64,000 bases of DNA from Tannerellaceae bacterium. GTDB taxonomy: Bacteria; Bacteroidota; Bacteroidia; Bacteroidales; Tannerellaceae. Within the stretch, counting starts at the first letter, position 1; every line of letters begins with the position of its first letter. A program made the translations under genes and the position numbers. The stretch spans positions 1 to 64,000 of the forward strand of contig JAITRW010000033.1 in assembly GCA_031288175.1 (NCBI GenBank), read 5' to 3'. The notes beneath the pieces were generated by a model. It was not told the DNA's origin. It did no database searches and was given only the letters and a program-made list of their open reading frames with translations. This document shows, piece by piece, positions 8,901-16,516 of the stretch.

Positions 8901-10877
8901 CAGTGGAACGTGTATCCTACAGGAGTTGTGAGTTACGAAGTGAGTGGAGACGGCTTAGACATTACAATCCGTGCGCGCAAACGTATAGAGCCATCTCTGG
9001 AAAGTCGATATGTCTATGTGACAGTGACAGTGTCGTCGGGGCCGAATGGAGCGACGATACAACAGATGCAGACGATAAAAATCAGCCATGTGCCGATCAA
9101 CAAGCTGTACATAGCCGTTCAAAAAGCACCAAATGAGCCGGTTACGGGTATAGGAGAGCATCCGTATGACAAAATGTCAGGAGGCATCGGGGTGATAGGA
9201 AAGTTAGAGCCGGGTGTTGGCGCCAGCTATCCGGAGTACCAGTGGAGTATCCACCCGAAGGGGTACGCCCGATTTACGTCCGGGTGGGACATCAATAATG
9301 GAACGGATGCGCTACGTTGGATAGAAGCGTTGCTTCCGAACAGGGAATTTACGGTGTCCGTCCGTCCTGTGGTTGATACCTCGTTAGTCAAAGGGTATTC
9401 GTATACAATACGGATAGGCAGGTCGGCGCATTATGGGCATATCATAGATGAAGAGGCGGATACGATCTACCTAAAACGACACGAAGAAAAAGACTTGACG
9501 GTCTACTCACCGGTACCTGAAGACCTTAAAGACAGGGAAGACCTGAGGGCTACGGACTTCTACCCGATGACGTGGCGTCTGAGCGCACCGGCTGTGGGCT
9601 ATTTTGTAGGGAATCCGAAGGCTGAGATAGTGACGTACGAAGAGGTTAAGTACATAAAATATACACATCGGTTCCATGCGTTCCTGTCGGATACGAGTAC
9701 GTATGTTATAGTCAGGGATTCTACGCAAAGCGAAGGAGGCGATACGCTCTACGTGAGTACGCATACGTTGCCACAGGCGAAAACGGAGGTAACCGTTAGC
9801 TCTGAGGTTGAGGCTGTTGCCGTAGAAAAGATAGCGATCGTTACAGGAGGAGCTACGGTGTCTGAAGTGGTACTCGCACCGTCAGCGACAGTGAAACTGC
9901 AAGCTAAGCTTAGTCCGGAGGAAGCTACGTATACCGACGTACAGTGGATAGTGGAAAATCCCAGCGTAGCGGTTATAGAGGAGGGAGGGAGTTTACGGTC
10001 GTTGTCGAGTGGAGGTTCGTGCTCGCTCAAAGTGTTGCGCCACGATGCGTCGACGCGCGTGATTGCAATCTCGTTAGATGCGGCCGCTCCCGGAGCATTA
10101 CTTACAGATACGCTTACAGTCCGCACCACGCCGTCCCCTCTTCCTGCGGAGGAACCTACTGAACCTGTTGCGCCGGAGGAACCTACTGAGCCGGAATCAC
10201 CTGCTGAGCCGGAGGAACCGGAATCACCTATTGAACCGGAGGAGCCTGCGGAACCGGAAGTACCTGTTGAGCCGGAGGAGCCTACTGAACCTGTGGAACC
10301 GGAAGTACCCTCTGAGGTTGCGCCTACGTTCGAGTATACGATAATACCGAAAAAAGAGATACTTGATGTTGGGGATACGGTCACTGTTACGGTGGAGGCT
10401 AATCCCGTTACGGACTATCCGCTATCATGGACGGTGTTGCCAAGTTCTTCGGCCCACTTCGTACCAACGCATCTTGCCAATCCCATGTCGCGCAGTTTTC
10501 GCGTAGACGGCTCGAATACGACAATCACACTCTTTGTATCGACGGATACGTTCTTCACGTTTGTGGTGGGTGCGTATGTTCCTGTGATTCCTCAGCGGCC
10601 GGAGATTACAGTACCCCCGGCGCCCCCCCTGTCTAACGGAGAGCCGTCGGTTATGGGAGGAGCTCCTGGGGCTTCCTACCACGCATCCATGCTACGCCTG
10701 ACCAACCTTGAGGGGTATCATGTTGTGCTGAGCGGAATATCGGGACGTATAGTGTACTCTGAAGGGGCGTTAATCTCTTCCGATGAATATCGTTATCTAC
10801 GAGTTCCTACGGGCATATATATACTTTCTGCGCTAAAAGAAGGAAAGAGGGAAACGATCAAGGTGGTGGTGGAATGA
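5931..10877 (+). CDS. BspA-like leucine-rich-repeat and Ig-like surface protein, T9SS cargo
   Basis: The start is set at MSMSRRART (1648 aa) because the promoter lies inside the ORF-track extension. After a signal peptide (LLLYIGVLLSLSAWS) come BspA-type LRR_5 repeats at about 65-290 and 350-485 (LPPTIRRIGASAFENTGLLT, LPTSVERIEDG). A long region with Ig-like Big_2-type segments follows, for example around 620-665 (LEVGETYKVRAVVKPS) and 1290-1385 (LSPEEATYTDVQWI). Then comes a Pro/Glu-rich linker at 1405-1462, and the protein ends in a T9SS type A-like domain (VVLSGISGRIVYSEG, VPTGIYILSALKEGK). BspA proteins are adhesins. The C-terminal domain predicts export by the Por system and surface attachment. 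Third codon positions are mostly G, unlike the later surface proteins in the window. Ligand unknown. Confidence 0.9.
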   Translation: MSMSRRARTVLLLYIGVLLSLSAWSEVTEVSKKGEIDSTFLADFREFEQFGVTIVLDASEAVFPNDEVPAGAFLNCTHLYGIKLPPTIRRIGASAFENTGLLTIELPSELEELGAGAFRGCFQLSGTLHLPKKLRKMGTINRLKQEYVPGSFEGCVSLDSVVFHHGAKVDTIGEMTFGYCMNLKGEVILDKVKAVGAGAFTHTSLSRIEIGGLVYIGGYTKGTLRFEGAFEGSKAKEVYVEDDDMGELTEIDLRVFKGLPSQSSVTLLLEAETDVYPKIYEGEENLNGQDLSYWSQVGLTYSDIFEKNQTVRLLRGHIIVLSQEGTLLTELGRFSSVKYPVGRLTLVGGIRGNELSQLRVEVPQLRSLHLSGSLLREIPSGAFGGGSSLRRIVFPQVLKTIGSNAFGGVSLQGTLRLPTSVERIEDGENGKGAFAGQDGVRDIVFPPMQADGKDSVGYNLRKIGNYTFMNMRGLVDTIHIKPNYWVSTSRSAFVGTKVAVDYFEIESSRLLHEANITLTDPSEPQCTVRVEIKPYYFTGDLTVEVSDATTGKVSTQVKIDSAGSVLKRDSLNNTAEYRCALTLDNRGTHRSNYKIYYQGGGGRREIAQGSVGFQYTKADNVRFVVEGKESEEEDVTLEVGETYKVRAVVKPSTITFPELKWSSVGADWVTESKNFEFIGKETVIKEIDAVVFVREVRIRGYGETVYVGVTTPDGAAGSRLTLRTKGYSLGGFELREEKSGHNPCVAEAGDTVRLRVGVPGMPEGELPEVTWSIRTGDDEKDSYAGLFLTKGNSACQVVIPRTMGDTLFRVKASVSRIDSKGDEEKRTASVAVRVTKLFKKLSVTVNGEEERGSFSEGEVITVRAKVEPGGVLLDDLDWKVGGTTLNVLEDLGSVVEVKGQGETTYRRQYKVLRIDRSASIVVTAKIASEKVSATYYVLASKPEGYPYNLWMEHYREGTADWGPLNTSFLSLQENQSVKLRAQMSPWEALPQWNVYPTGVVSYEVSGDGLDITIRARKRIEPSLESRYVYVTVTVSSGPNGATIQQMQTIKISHVPINKLYIAVQKAPNEPVTGIGEHPYDKMSGGIGVIGKLEPGVGASYPEYQWSIHPKGYARFTSGWDINNGTDALRWIEALLPNREFTVSVRPVVDTSLVKGYSYTIRIGRSAHYGHIIDEEADTIYLKRHEEKDLTVYSPVPEDLKDREDLRATDFYPMTWRLSAPAVGYFVGNPKAEIVTYEEVKYIKYTHRFHAFLSDTSTYVIVRDSTQSEGGDTLYVSTHTLPQAKTEVTVSSEVEAVAVEKIAIVTGGATVSEVVLAPSATVKLQAKLSPEEATYTDVQWIVENPSVAVIEEGGSLRSLSSGGSCSLKVLRHDASTRVIAISLDAAAPGALLTDTLTVRTTPSPLPAEEPTEPVAPEEPTEPESPAEPEEPESPIEPEEPAEPEVPVEPEEPTEPVEPEVPSEVAPTFEYTIIPKKEILDVGDTVTVTVEANPVTDYPLSWTVLPSSSAHFVPTHLANPMSRSFRVDGSNTTITLFVSTDTFFTFVVGAYVPVIPQRPEITVPPAPPLSNGEPSVMGGAPGASYHASMLRLTNLEGYHVVLSGISGRIVYSEGALISSDEYRYLRVPTGIYILSALKEGKRETIKVVVE
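10143..10316 (+). repeat. Degenerate Pro/Glu repeat linker
   Basis: Short in-frame units such as gaacctactgaa, ccggaggaacct and ccggaatcacct repeat irregularly and encode PEEPTEPESPAEPEEP-type sequence. The stretch separates the Ig-like region from the C-terminal sorting region and probably acts as an extended stalk. Its repetitive DNA could change length by recombination or slippage. The reverse strand shows a long Ser/Gly-rich frame here that is only its shadow. Confidence 0.85.
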
Positions 10878-10884
10878 AAAGAGC

Positions 10885-10892
10885 TATATTTG
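10885..10892 (+). promoter_or_regulatory. -7 element upstream of the 10935 gene
   Basis: TATATTTG fits TAnnTTTG and begins only 8 nt after the preceding stop codon. The predicted transcript starts near 10899, leaving a leader of about 36 nt before the ATG at 10935. It suggests the three-gene unit ending in rsmD is transcribed separately from the surface-protein gene. Confidence 0.6.
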
Positions 10893-10934
10893 CGAGATAA
10901 AGTCCGAAAATAATCGAAAATAAACAGCCAAGTT

Positions 10935-11567
10935 ATGAGAAGGGTTTTGAGTGTTTTAGTGGCGGGAGCGGTGGTGTTGCTTGCCTATGTGTGTGTGAAA
11001 AGCATAATGGTGCCGATAACTTTTGAGAAGGAAAAGGGGATACGTGACGCCGCAGTGATCGAACGACTGATGGAAGTACGTAAGGTACAGATAGAGTATA
11101 AGAATATCCACAAGGCCCATGCGGGGAGTTTTAGCGACCTTGAGAAGTTTCTCAATGAGACGCAAATTCCTTTCGTCTTGAAAGAAGGGGTGTTGACAGA
11201 TGACCAATTGGAAAAAGGGATGACGGAACAGGAGGCTGTCAAACAGGGACTGATACGTCGTGATACAGTATGGGCATTGGCAAAGGATACACTTCTTGGT
11301 AGGGACTATGATGTTGCCAATATGCGGTACATAGCAATCGGGGACGAACAAGCAGAGCTATCTATGGATACGACGACATTGACGTCGGGGTCGGGCTATG
11401 AGATAAAGGTTTTTGAGTGTGGAATACTCTATAAGGACTATCTAAAAGGGTTGGATGCTCAACTCACCTACAACATAATAGATAAAGCTACCAAACAAGG
11501 GAAGTTTCCGGGGTTGCGAGTGGGTTCGTTGGAAGAGATCAACAATAATGCCGGCAATTGGGAATAA
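10935..11567 (+). CDS. Conserved-looking membrane-anchored protein of unknown function
   Basis: The 210-residue product starts with one hydrophobic segment (VLSVLVAGAVVLLAYVCV, about 4-21) after a short basic start, as in a signal anchor. The rest is soluble and would face the periplasm: a helical, charged stretch (AAVIERLMEVRKVQIEYKN) and a central mixed region (DTLLGRDYDVANMRYIAIG). The layout recalls pilin-like or secretion-accessory proteins with an N-terminal helix, but no motif confirms that. I do not recognise the family. It lies just ahead of DUF3822 and rsmD on the same strand, with a 5-nt gap to the next start, suggesting one transcript. Confidence 0.8.
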   Translation: MRRVLSVLVAGAVVLLAYVCVKSIMVPITFEKEKGIRDAAVIERLMEVRKVQIEYKNIHKAHAGSFSDLEKFLNETQIPFVLKEGVLTDDQLEKGMTEQEAVKQGLIRRDTVWALAKDTLLGRDYDVANMRYIAIGDEQAELSMDTTTLTSGSGYEIKVFECGILYKDYLKGLDAQLTYNIIDKATKQGKFPGLRVGSLEEINNNAGNWE

Positions 11568-11572
11568 ACCCG

Positions 11573-12403
11573 ATGCCTTTAGGAGTAGGGGCGGGTTTAA
11601 GTGCGTCTAATTCGGAGAAATATGTAGTGTCCATCCGGATAGAGGCGGATGGGTTTATTTTTTCCGGATACGTGCCGGGTCATCCCCAGTCCTTTTTTCT
11701 ACACCGTCCGTCGTTTGCGTCGTGCGGGGATTACGGTCAAAGGTTGAAGGAATATTTTTTTGACAATGAATACCTTAGCTGGGATTATCGGGAGGTACGA
11801 GTAATCCCTGTTTCTTCACGTTATACCCTTGTTCCTCGGCCATTTTTTGAGGAGACGAAGAAGGAACGGATCATGACACTTCTTTTTGTGAATCCTTCGC
11901 CCTGTTACCTCACCAACACGACTTGTGATGACGAAGTGGTCATTATTTTCGATATACCCCCCGATATCCACTCGTTTTGTATGCGTTCTTTCACACAAGT
12001 CCGTTTCATACACCCCATTACACCCCAACTTACCTTCTTTCGCCGTCAAAGCCGTAGCTGTCTCACCGCCCGCATGTATGGAATAATTCAAGATAATGCA
12101 CTGCATGTCTTTTGTTTTCGAGGCGGGCGCATACTTCTTGTTAATACCTATGGCATCACTGCCGTCGACGATATTCTTTACTACCTGTTGTGTATATGGA
12201 GCCAAATGGGTTTCGAGCAGGAAAAAGACGAATTATACCTTTTCAGCGGTAATAGTGATTATAATTATAATGCGCTCACAGGTACTCTGTCCACGTACGT
12301 GCGTCACATCCATCCTGTGGAATTTCCTTCTGAAGCGTATTTCCTCGGCACGGTAATGGAACAGGCAGCCGTTGACATAAGATTGCTTCCCGTATGCGAA
12401 TAA
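11573..12403 (+). CDS. DUF3822 family protein
   Basis: The ORF track begins at a TTG (11558) overlapping the upstream gene. I prefer the ATG at 11573 (276 aa). The sequence (SNSEKYVVSIRIEADGFIFS near the start, FYTNTYG-like and LYYLLCIWSQMGFEQ later) matches my memory of DUF3822, a Bacteroidetes family with an actin-like fold impression but no assigned function. It overlaps rsmD by 10 nt. That family is commonly found next to rsmD in this phylum, which supports both calls. Base composition of the plus strand changes from G-rich to C-rich within this gene, at about 11.8 kb. Confidence 0.8.
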   Translation: MPLGVGAGLSASNSEKYVVSIRIEADGFIFSGYVPGHPQSFFLHRPSFASCGDYGQRLKEYFFDNEYLSWDYREVRVIPVSSRYTLVPRPFFEETKKERIMTLLFVNPSPCYLTNTTCDDEVVIIFDIPPDIHSFCMRSFTQVRFIHPITPQLTFFRRQSRSCLTARMYGIIQDNALHVFCFRGGRILLVNTYGITAVDDILYYLLCIWSQMGFEQEKDELYLFSGNSDYNYNALTGTLSTYVRHIHPVEFPSEAYFLGTVMEQAAVDIRLLPVCE

Positions 12404-12945
12404 TAAGCGGGAAGTACGGAGGCCGTCGTTTTCAAGTGCCCCCTTCTTTCGAGGCACGTCCGACAACCGATTTCGCCAAAGAAAACCTTTTCAACGTACT
12501 CAGCAATCTCGTAGATTTTGAAAATTGTACGGCATTGGATCTTTTTTCCGGTACAGGTAGCATTGCTTTCGAACTCCTATCACGGGGATGTCTCCATGTC
12601 ACCGCAGTGGAACAGAATCCACATCATGCCTTTTTCATTACCCGCACAGGCGCTACCCTTGGCGTGGGCGATAGGTTTATCCTACTGCGTACCGACGTAT
12701 TGCGGTATCTCCGTCTCCGGAAGACGTCTTACCCTTCCTCTTTCACACTCGTTTTTGCCGACCCTCCTTACAGTCTTCCCTGCCTGTCAACACTCCCTAC
12801 GCTCTTACTGTCAAGCCCTCGCCTGTCTACCGGCACGCTCCTGATCGTAGAACATCCTAAAACTTGCAACTTCTCGGCCACCCCCTTACTCATTGACCAT
12901 CGAGCTTACGGCTCCGTTAATTTTTCAATTTTCCGTAAGGATTAA
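12394..12945 (+). CDS. rsmD: 16S rRNA (guanine966-N2)-methyltransferase RsmD
   Basis: The 183-residue protein carries RsmD features: the start MRIISGKYGGRRFQVP, the RPTTDFAKENLFNVL motif, the SAM-binding LDLFSGTGSIAFE and the catalytic DPPY motif (FADPPYSLP). It methylates G966 in the small-subunit rRNA using S-adenosylmethionine. It is translationally coupled to DUF3822 (10-nt overlap). Its stop codon overlaps the stop of the convergent integrase by 2 nt, so no terminator can separate them. Confidence 0.95.
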   Translation: MRIISGKYGGRRFQVPPSFEARPTTDFAKENLFNVLSNLVDFENCTALDLFSGTGSIAFELLSRGCLHVTAVEQNPHHAFFITRTGATLGVGDRFILLRTDVLRYLRLRKTSYPSSFTLVFADPPYSLPCLSTLPTLLLSSPRLSTGTLLIVEHPKTCNFSATPLLIDHRAYGSVNFSIFRKD

Positions 12946-14171
12946 AAATTGGTAAGAAGGGAGGCCGCTTTGCGCCTGTCCTCTTTCTCAAAGGAATCAA
13001 GGTAATGTTCGGTCGTTTTGAGGTCGGCATGTCCGAGGCTTTCGGAGATGTAGGCAATATTGGCGCCACTTCGTTTGAGGACGGTAGCAAAAGAGTGTCG
13101 GGCGGTATAGGTGCTGAGCGTCGGCAACCCGAGTTTAGTGGCAATGACTTTGAGGCGTTGATTGATTTTCCGGATAAGAATCTGGATTTTCCGGTGTTGC
13201 TCAACGGGGTCTTCTTTGCCGTTGAGGCATGGAAAAATATATTGGCTGGGCGTATGGGAAGAGTTCCCCCACCGAGCAATGATTTGTTGCATCTCCGGGG
13301 TGAGTATGGCGACGATCTCTCTCTTTTTGTTGGACGTGTGGAGTGTTTTGGAACGGAAGAAGCGTATTTCGTCACCGACGATATTGGCATACTTCAATTT
13401 CATCATGTCGTTTATGTTAATACCGTTGCATAGGTAGGAAAAGAACCAGAAGTCACGGTAACGTTCGGTAGATTCGTTCCCGTCGGTAAAGTTTATAATT
13501 TGTTGAATCTCTTGAAGTGTAAGGGCGAGTTTACGTCCTTCGCCTTGCGGAATTTCATAGAGATGTTTCCCAAAGGGATATAGGCTCTTTTTAATGGTTT
13601 TGGCAGTCAGCGCCTCATTGAAAAGAGTTCGGATGCATCGAATGTATATAGAGATAGTCGTATAGCTCTTACCCTCGTTAAGCATAGCCAACTCGTATTG
13701 AAGGAGCCAATCTACCGTAACTGCGTTGAAAGGGAGGTCGGTACCACCCACAAAGGTTTCCAAATGTTTGAGCGCACAGTCGTAAACAATGGCAGTACCG
13801 GCAGCGCCTGCTTCCTGTTGGTCTTTGATCTTTTCACGAAAGGCCTGATTAAGCGTCTTACCCTCACCCTTACCGAAGTAAAGGCTCAAGGCTTCGAAGG
13901 TAAAAGTATCTTCTTCTTCGAGCATGCGGACGATACGCTTGACCTTGTCAAAAGCAATCTGGAGATCTTCCTTGATAGCCACCAGTCGCGCACCACGGGG
14001 ATTGGACATCTTTTCCCATTCTTCCGGGGATAAATCCTTTCCTGTCGGATAGTACTTTCGTTTTCGTTGGTAAGTAACACGCACCTTGACAGGAAATTTA
14101 CCTGACTTTTTTTCCCTGCGCGTATCCAAAAAGAGGGCAACCGTGACGCCATTGAGCAGGTAGGTATCCAT
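12942..14171 (-). CDS. Tyrosine recombinase (Bacteroidetes integrase family)
   Basis: I start at MDTYLLNGVTVALFLDTRRE (409 aa), because a promoter at 14192-14199 lies inside the longer ORF-track version. Domains in order: N-terminal arm-binding/SAM-like region (KYYPTGKDLSPEEWEKM), core-binding domain (about 100-200) and catalytic domain (about 215-400) with ARHSFAT (Arg), LGHADLKTTEHYL (His and the nucleophile Tyr) and a Lys-containing beta-hairpin (SKTLHTSNKKREI). The first catalytic Arg position reads Asn (LCNGININDM) and the HxxR His reads Tyr. A missing first Arg is also known for the CTnDOT integrase. No excisionase, transfer genes, cargo or att repeats were seen, so it is either a domesticated recombinase, an invertase acting elsewhere, or a remnant. 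Confidence 0.92.
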   Translation of the reverse strand: MDTYLLNGVTVALFLDTRREKKSGKFPVKVRVTYQRKRKYYPTGKDLSPEEWEKMSNPRGARLVAIKEDLQIAFDKVKRIVRMLEEEDTFTFEALSLYFGKGEGKTLNQAFREKIKDQQEAGAAGTAIVYDCALKHLETFVGGTDLPFNAVTVDWLLQYELAMLNEGKSYTTISIYIRCIRTLFNEALTAKTIKKSLYPFGKHLYEIPQGEGRKLALTLQEIQQIINFTDGNESTERYRDFWFFSYLCNGININDMMKLKYANIVGDEIRFFRSKTLHTSNKKREIVAILTPEMQQIIARWGNSSHTPSQYIFPCLNGKEDPVEQHRKIQILIRKINQRLKVIATKLGLPTLSTYTARHSFATVLKRSGANIAYISESLGHADLKTTEHYLDSFEKEDRRKAASLLTNF

Positions 14172-14191
14172 CTTCAATCCGTTTTCATAGG

Positions 14192-14199
14192 CAAATGTA
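14192..14199 (-). promoter_or_regulatory. -7 element of the integrase gene
   Basis: Minus strand TACATTTG matches TAnnTTTG. The predicted start of transcription is near 14185, giving a leader of about 14 nt. It lies 20 bp from the divergent promoter of the 14235 gene, so the two may interfere. Confidence 0.6.
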
Positions 14200-14219
14200 G
14201 GGAATGTTAGATTAAAACC

Positions 14220-14227
14220 TATTTTTG
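14220..14227 (+). promoter_or_regulatory. -7 element of the PPIase-like/SurA operon, next to the start codon
   Basis: TATTTTTG matches TAnnTTTG and ends only 7 nt before the ATG at 14235. Since transcription begins about 5-10 nt after this element, the mRNA would have almost no 5' leader. Confidence 0.55.
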
Positions 14228-14234
14228 CCCTTGT

Positions 14235-15086
14235 ATGAAAACCCTTTGTGTGTTGATAGCTTGTTATCTCTTGTTGTCGTGCCGAGAGAAGCCGTTGGGA
14301 GGAGAGAAGCCGGAAGACATTGTCGCGCAAGTGGGAAACCATGTACTCTTGCGAAGAGAAATGATGGAATTGGTACCGAAAAATCTTTCGAGGATAGACA
14401 GTCTCATCATCACGGGAAGTGTCGCGAAGCGTTGGGTAAAGGATATTTTGATATACGAGACTGCGCTCAAGAATATCGGCACGGACGAGCAGGAGATTTT
14501 ACGGATGGTAGAAAACTATCGCCGTTCCCTGATTTGCTATCGTTATCAGGAGCAATTGATTCAAGAAAAATTAAGTACGGAGGTGACGGAAGGAGACAAA
14601 ATCGCTTTCTACGAGGAGAATAGCAAAGAGTTTCCCCTTTCGGGAGCAATCATACGAGGGTTATTCCTGAAGATTCCCCTTGACGCTCCGGGGCTACCGG
14701 AGATAAGGAACATTTACAAGAATGAGTCGGAACAGGCCTTGGAAGCAATTGAGAAGTACAGTATGCAGAATGCTATCTTGTATGAATACTTCTACGATCG
14801 GTGGAAAAGCTTTGAGGATGTTATACGAAATATTCCCATACAGCTGAAAAATATTAACTCTTTTCTGGGGTCAAATCGTTCACTGGAAGTCAAAGACGAT
14901 CGCTACTATTATCTTCTCCATATCAGTGAATATTTGCTTTCGGGCGCCACCGCTCCTTACGACTTTGTGAGCGACCAAATTACTATAATGCTGATTCACA
15001 AACGTAAGTCGGAATTTTTGAGTGACTTCGAGAATGGACTTTACGAAATAGCCGTCAGTCACGGAAGAGTATATATATGCGAATAA
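14235..15086 (+). CDS. PpiC/SurA-related periplasmic lipoprotein
   Basis: A 283-residue lipoprotein (MKTLCVLIACYLLLSC, lipobox LLSC) follows the pattern of SurA-type folding factors: an N-terminal helical segment starting with EDIVAQVGNHVLLRREMMEL, then a degenerate parvulin-like central part. The strong parvulin signature of active isomerases is not evident, so it may be a chaperone rather than an enzyme. It is the first gene of an operon with surA and an Ig-like lipoprotein. The order PPIase-like protein then SurA is common in Bacteroidales. It probably works in the periplasm on outer-membrane proteins. Confidence 0.8.
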   Translation: MKTLCVLIACYLLLSCREKPLGGEKPEDIVAQVGNHVLLRREMMELVPKNLSRIDSLIITGSVAKRWVKDILIYETALKNIGTDEQEILRMVENYRRSLICYRYQEQLIQEKLSTEVTEGDKIAFYEENSKEFPLSGAIIRGLFLKIPLDAPGLPEIRNIYKNESEQALEAIEKYSMQNAILYEYFYDRWKSFEDVIRNIPIQLKNINSFLGSNRSLEVKDDRYYYLLHISEYLLSGATAPYDFVSDQITIMLIHKRKSEFLSDFENGLYEIAVSHGRVYICE

Positions 15087-15106
15087 ATAATAATAAGAAA
15101 GAGTAT

Positions 15107-16507
15107 ATGAAAAAATGCTTGAGCATTCTGTTGTGTTTGTGGAACAGCTTGGTTATCGCCCAAACCCCAGCCTCGTTGGTCTCTGCTGCAACAAATTCCT
15201 CGAATGAAAGCGTCATTGATGAGGTTGTTTGGGTGGTCGGTGACGATGCTATTCTCCTTTCGGAGGTAGAATCGCAACGCCTGTTCATGCAGAACGACGG
15301 CGTCCGTTTTGAAGGAGACCCTTATTGTTTTATCCCCGAACAAATAGCTATCCAGAAGCTCTACCTCAATCAAGCCAAACTTGACAGTATTGAAGCGAAC
15401 GAACAGAATGTCATTCAGGAGGTAGATGCATGGATGAATATGGCGGTCAACCAAATCGGCTCCCGCGAAAAGATGGAAGAATATTTCGGAAAAAAGTTCT
15501 CGCAAATTAAGGAAGAACGTAAGGAGATGATCAGGGAACAGCAAGTGGTACGAGAACTTCAACGCAAACTCATCGGCTCGGTTAAGTTGACCCCATCGGA
15601 AGTCAGGCGTTATTACAACCGCCTACCCCAGGACAGCCTTCCCTTTATTCCTACTACCGTCGAAGTACAGATCATTACGCTTGAGCCGGTTATCCCGTTT
15701 GAGGAGATAGATCATATTAAGGCACGCCTGCGCGAATTTACCGAAGACATTACTTCGGGGCGGCGCGAATTTACCACCTTGGCACGCCTGTACTCCGAAG
15801 ATCCCGGCTCATCCATACAGGGCGGCGAAATGGGTTTTGTCAGTCGAGGTAGCTTGCTGCCGGAGTTTGCCGCTGTCGCCTTCAGTTTGAATGACCCTAA
15901 GCGAGTATCTTCTATCGTTGAGACGGAATATGGTTTCCATATCATACAGCTGATAGAAAAACGTGGCGATCGTATCAATGTTCGCCACATCCTTCTTCGT
16001 CCGAAGGTCTCCGAAAAAGAATTTGTGAATGCCTCCAAACGCCTTGATTCCCTTTGCGTCTCCCTGAACGAAAGTCGTTTCACTTTTGAGGAAGCCGCCA
16101 CGCTTATCTCCTACGACAAGAATACCCGCAATAATAAAGGCCTTATGGTCAATAAAGATCCGGAAAGCAACCATTACAGTACGCCCCGCTTCGAGATGCA
16201 GGAGCTTCCCCAGGAAATAGGCAAGGTGGTTGACACCATGAAGGTAGGTGATATTTCAAAGCCCTTTCGTATGCTGACCGATAAACAAAAAGAAGTCGTT
16301 GCCATTGTCAAGTTGAAAGCACGTACCGAACGACACAAGGCAAACCTTGCCGACGATTATCAAGCACTCAAAACCATTGTTGAAGAGCAAAAGAAAACAG
16401 AAGTTTTAAATCGCTGGATTACCCAAAAACAAAAAACAACCTACGTGCGTATCTCCGAAGGATGGAAAAATTGCGACTTTCGTTTCCCCGGATGGGTGAA
16501 AGACTGA
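15107..16507 (+). CDS. surA: Periplasmic chaperone/peptidyl-prolyl isomerase SurA
   Basis: I choose the ATG at 15107 (466 aa), which directly precedes the signal peptide (KKCLSILLCLWNSLVIAQ). The ORF-track start overlaps the upstream gene. The SurA N-terminal domain (DEVVWVVGDDAILLSEVE, LRE QQVV-type helices) is followed by two parvulin domains at about 165-270 (ITSGRREFTTLARLYSED, GGEMGFVSRGSLLPEF) and 275-400 (NVRHILLRPKVSEKEF, GDISKPFRM). The protein binds unfolded outer-membrane proteins in the periplasm and helps deliver them to the BAM complex. It is the middle gene of a three-gene operon. Confidence 0.93.
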   Translation: MKKCLSILLCLWNSLVIAQTPASLVSAATNSSNESVIDEVVWVVGDDAILLSEVESQRLFMQNDGVRFEGDPYCFIPEQIAIQKLYLNQAKLDSIEANEQNVIQEVDAWMNMAVNQIGSREKMEEYFGKKFSQIKEERKEMIREQQVVRELQRKLIGSVKLTPSEVRRYYNRLPQDSLPFIPTTVEVQIITLEPVIPFEEIDHIKARLREFTEDITSGRREFTTLARLYSEDPGSSIQGGEMGFVSRGSLLPEFAAVAFSLNDPKRVSSIVETEYGFHIIQLIEKRGDRINVRHILLRPKVSEKEFVNASKRLDSLCVSLNESRFTFEEAATLISYDKNTRNNKGLMVNKDPESNHYSTPRFEMQELPQEIGKVVDTMKVGDISKPFRMLTDKQKEVVAIVKLKARTERHKANLADDYQALKTIVEEQKKTEVLNRWITQKQKTTYVRISEGWKNCDFRFPGWVKD

Positions 16508-16516
16508 CCAGGCCGC

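Noticed and set aside
9749-10384. Minus-strand 211-aa frame rich in Ser/Gly/Thr repeats
   Set aside because: It is the reverse-strand shadow of the Pro/Glu repeat and Ig-like coding region of the surface-protein gene and has no signal peptide or promoter.
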